A DNA stretch of 5,801 nt from Candidatus Pelagibacter sp. GTDB lineage: Bacteria > Pseudomonadota > Alphaproteobacteria > Pelagibacterales > Pelagibacteraceae. This document shows positions 1 to 5,801 of this stretch, piece by piece. The notes beneath the pieces are model-generated. The model saw only the letters and a list, made by a program, of their open reading frames with translations. It searched no databases and had not been told where the DNA came from. Every line of letters starts with the position of its first letter. Position 1 is the first letter of the stretch. The stretch is from positions 1 through 5,801 of the forward strand of contig JAOLYI010000024.1 in NCBI GenBank assembly GCA_028343315.1, read 5' to 3'. The translations under genes were made by a program, and so were the position numbers.

Positions 1-49
1 AAAACCTATAGTACTTATTGTGAATTGTTTTATAAAAATTATTTATCAT
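1..49 (-). CDS. Possible start of a divergent gene, product unrecognised (partial)
   Basis: On the minus strand an ATG at 49-47 opens a frame that reads MINNFYKTIHNKYYRF and runs off the left edge without a stop. The mix of charged and polar residues looks more protein-like than the two other open frames here, which are plus-strand frames rich in Phe, Leu and Tyr. The A-rich stretch just before the ATG and a TATACT hexamer (minus strand, 74 to 69) would suit a short leader. If real, the gene diverges from the helicase gene with about 44 bases between start codons. Only 16 codons are visible, so family, length and function cannot be stated. Chance openness or the tail of a plus-strand gene are real alternatives. 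Confidence 0.38.
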   Translation of the reverse strand, partial: MINNFYKTIHNKYYRF

Positions 50-93
50 TTTTTTTATTTTTATAACTAGTATATAAATGAAATTTCTCTCTT
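50..93. promoter_or_regulatory. AT-rich leader, likely promoter region for uvrD (and perhaps a divergent gene)
   Basis: This is the only apparent non-coding stretch, almost entirely A and T. It holds several -10-like hexamers, including TATAAC at 62-67 on the plus strand and TATACT at 74-69 on the minus strand. Neither has a convincing TTGACA-like partner at 16-18 bases, so no single promoter can be assigned. The T-run at 49-56 is not preceded by a stable GC-containing hairpin and is not called a terminator. No Shine-Dalgarno sequence precedes the ATG at 94; the 14 bases before it are mostly A/T with a CTCTCT stretch. The helicase is probably translated from a weak or SD-independent site. Confidence 0.3.
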
Positions 94-2126
94 ATGAATA
101 ACAAAGATAATTTAATTGAAAACCTTAACAAAGAACAAAAAGAAGCTGTTCTTAGCACAGAGGGGCCTAATTTAATTGTAGCCGGAGCTGGTTCTGGAAA
201 AACTAGAGTTCTAACCACAAGACTTATTCATATAATAAATCAAAAAAAAGCATGGCCAAATCAAATATTATGCGTAACTTTTACAAATAAAGCTGCAAAA
301 GAAATGCAAAATAGGGTTATGCAATTTTTTAAGGGGAGCTTTAATGCTGTTCCATGGTTGGGAACATTTCATTCCATTAGTGTAAAGTTTCTAAGAAGAC
401 ATGCTGAAGCTTTGGAGTATAAAAGTAATTTTACCATTTTAGATACAGATGATCAAAAAAAATTAATAAGAAATATTGTTAAAGGTGAAGATATGGATGC
501 TAAAAAATTTTCTCCTCAATTAATAATGTACCATATTGATCAATGGAAAAATAAAGGTCTTTTGCCAAAAGATGTAAAATTAGGAAAAACAGGCTCAATA
601 ATTAAATCGGTATTAAAAGTTTACGAAATATATCAAAATAAAACCAAGGATCTTAACGCATTTGACTTTGGAGATTTAATTTTATTTTGTGTAAAACTTT
701 TTGAGGACCACAAGGACATAAGGGAAATATATCAAAAAAATTTTAGATATATTCTAGTTGATGAATTTCAGGATACAAATTTTATTCAAAATAAATGGTT
801 AAATTTGTTAGTAAATGATAAAAAAAATATTTGTTGTGTTGGAGATGACGATCAATCTATTTATAGTTGGCGAGGAGCTGAAATTAAGAATTTCCTAACA
901 TTTGATCAAATTTATAAAAACTGTAAAGTTTTTAAATTAGAGCAAAATTATAGATCTACAAAAAATATTTTAGACACTGCTTCCAATTTAATTGCAAATA
1001 ACTCAAACAGGGTTGGTAAAAAATTATGGTCTTCGGCAAATGAAGGTGAATTAGTAAAACTAAATTGTTATAGAACCGGAAAAGAGGAAGCACAAGGTAT
1101 TAGTGATATAATTGAAAAGAAAATTAAAAAAAATTATTCTCTTAACGATGTTTCAATATTAGTTAGGGCGATTTATCAAACGAGAGAATTTGAAGAAAGA
1201 TTCCTTCAAGTTGGTATTGGTTATCGAGTGCTTGGAGGTATTAAATTTTATGAAAGAGCAGAAATTAAAGATGCCATATCTTATTTAAGAATTATTAATC
1301 AAAAATTTGATGATTTAGCCTTAGAACGAGTTATTGGCTCACCAAAAAGAGGTGTAGGTGAAAGTACACTTAATCAAATTTATGTATTCGGTAAAAGAAA
1401 TAAATTATGTTTAGAAGACTCTATTTTAAAAATTATAGAAAATGGAGATTTTAAACCTAAAATAAAAACTTCACTTTATCATTTAATTAATATGATTCAA
1501 AAATGGCGTAAAGACTCCTTAAATATGAAGCATTTTGATTTATTGAAATTGGTATTGGATGAGTCTGGATATTCATCAATGTTAAAAAATAAAAAAGATT
1601 TAGAAAACGAAAATAAATTAGAGAATTTAAAAGAATTATTAAGAGCAATGCAAGACTACGATAACTTACAAAGCTTTTTGGAGCATGTTGCGCTAGCGAC
1701 TTCAATTGATCAAGAATGGGAAGGAGCGAAAATAAACCTTATGACTATGCATGCAGCCAAAGGTTTGGAATTTGATGTTGTGTTTCTTCCAGGATGGGAG
1801 GAGGGTTTATTCCCACATCAAAAATCATTAGAGGAAAAAGGAGATTTTGCTTTAGAAGAAGAAAGAAGACTTGCTTACGTTGGTATTACAAGGGCAAAAA
1901 AGGAAGCTTATTTATCTTTTGCAATGAAAAGAGCCTATCATGGAGATTGGATGGATGCTCTGCCTTCAAGGTTTATTAACGAGATACCAGAAGAAAGTAT
2001 TGAAAAAAACGAAGTAGGTATTGATAAAAATGATGATTATGAATTTAACCAAGACAATTCAATAGAATTTGATGAAGAGTACAGAAGTCCTGGGTGGAAT
2101 AGATATAAAAAAAATAAATTTCTCAG

Positions 2127-2139
<13 letters not shown>
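94..2139 (+). CDS. uvrD: ATP-dependent 3'-5' DNA helicase, UvrD/PcrA type (SF1A), lacking the C-terminal Tudor domain
   Basis: This cytoplasmic motor unwinds DNA 3' to 5' using ATP. By family knowledge it removes the UvrC-incised oligonucleotide in excision repair, unwinds the nicked strand in mismatch repair and clears RecA filaments. All SF1A motifs are present in order in the 681-residue product: Q motif (LNKEQ, 11-15), Walker A GAGSGKT (31-37), Ia (TFTNKAAKEM, 62-71), Ib (GTFHS, 90-94), Walker B LVDEFQDTN (221-229), III (VGDDDQSIYSWRGAE, 249-263), IV (LEQNYRS, 282-288), IVa (GGIKFYERAEIKDA, 381-394), V (TMHAAKGLEFD, 551-561) and VI (EEERRLAYVGITRA, 588-601). The HAAKGLEFD and FLPGWEEGLFPH wording resembles alphaproteobacterial UvrD. 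The ATG at 94 fits because the Q motif follows at residue 11, the normal distance. E. coli UvrD has 720 residues; here, after LPSRFINE, there is only an acidic linker and a basic tail (SPGWNRYKKNKF), with no GxxVxHxxFGxG Tudor signature. Rep or PcrA naming is possible, but the fold and activity are secure. Confidence 0.95.

Positions 2140-5801
<3,662 letters not shown>

Noticed and set aside
26..62. Intrinsic terminator from the TTTTATAAAA palindrome (28-37) followed by T-runs
   Set aside because: The stem would be A/T only and very short, with no stable loop; in DNA of this composition it is not distinguishable from chance.
1487..1705. 72-codon open frame on the minus strand inside uvrD
   Set aside because: It lies opposite conserved helicase sequence, has no recognisable motif and reads as a hydrophobic shadow of the sense codons.
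1794..1979. 61-codon plus-strand frame inside uvrD
   Set aside because: It overlaps helicase motif V-VI coding in another frame; the arginine/lysine-rich product matches no known family and is explained by the real gene.

Overview
This window is a gene-dense, strongly AT-rich bacterial segment with three recognisable housekeeping genes and almost no non-coding DNA. The sequence suggests an alphaproteobacterium of the streamlined marine kind (SAR11/Pelagibacterales-like). The grounds are very low GC by eye, lysine/asparagine/isoleucine-rich proteins, overlapping genes, no clear Shine-Dalgarno sequences, and helicase and ligase motifs in the form I associate with alphaproteobacteria. This placement is an inference from composition and remembered families, not from a search.

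Layout. Positions 1-93 are an AT-only-looking leader. It may hold the first 16 codons of a divergent minus-strand gene (49 down to the left edge), leaving a gap of about 44 bases. From 94 to 2139 (+) lies a complete superfamily 1A helicase of the UvrD/PcrA type, without the usual C-terminal Tudor-like domain. From 2127 to 3845 (+) lies a complete long-form aminopeptidase P (M24B, creatinase-type N-terminal domains plus pita-bread catalytic domain). Its start overlaps the end of the helicase gene by 13 bases. From 3834 to the right edge (-) lies NAD-dependent DNA ligase LigA, complete at its C-terminus but missing roughly 20 N-terminal residues beyond the window. It runs convergently to the peptidase gene and overlaps its end by 12 bases.

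How the genes fit together. uvrD and pepP look like one transcription unit with likely translational coupling. ligA is transcribed from the opposite side. UvrD and LigA act in the same pathways (nucleotide excision repair, mismatch repair and gap sealing), while the peptidase trims X-Pro peptides and has no evident link to repair. The neighbourhood therefore looks like compact genome packing rather than a dedicated system. I see no mobile element, CRISPR array, RNA gene, prophage part or defence module, and no previously undescribed system. The points worth a second look are details: the missing Tudor domain, the two gene overlaps, the unusual C-x-C zinc-site spacing and the 10-base homopolymer in ligA, and the possible divergent gene at the left edge.
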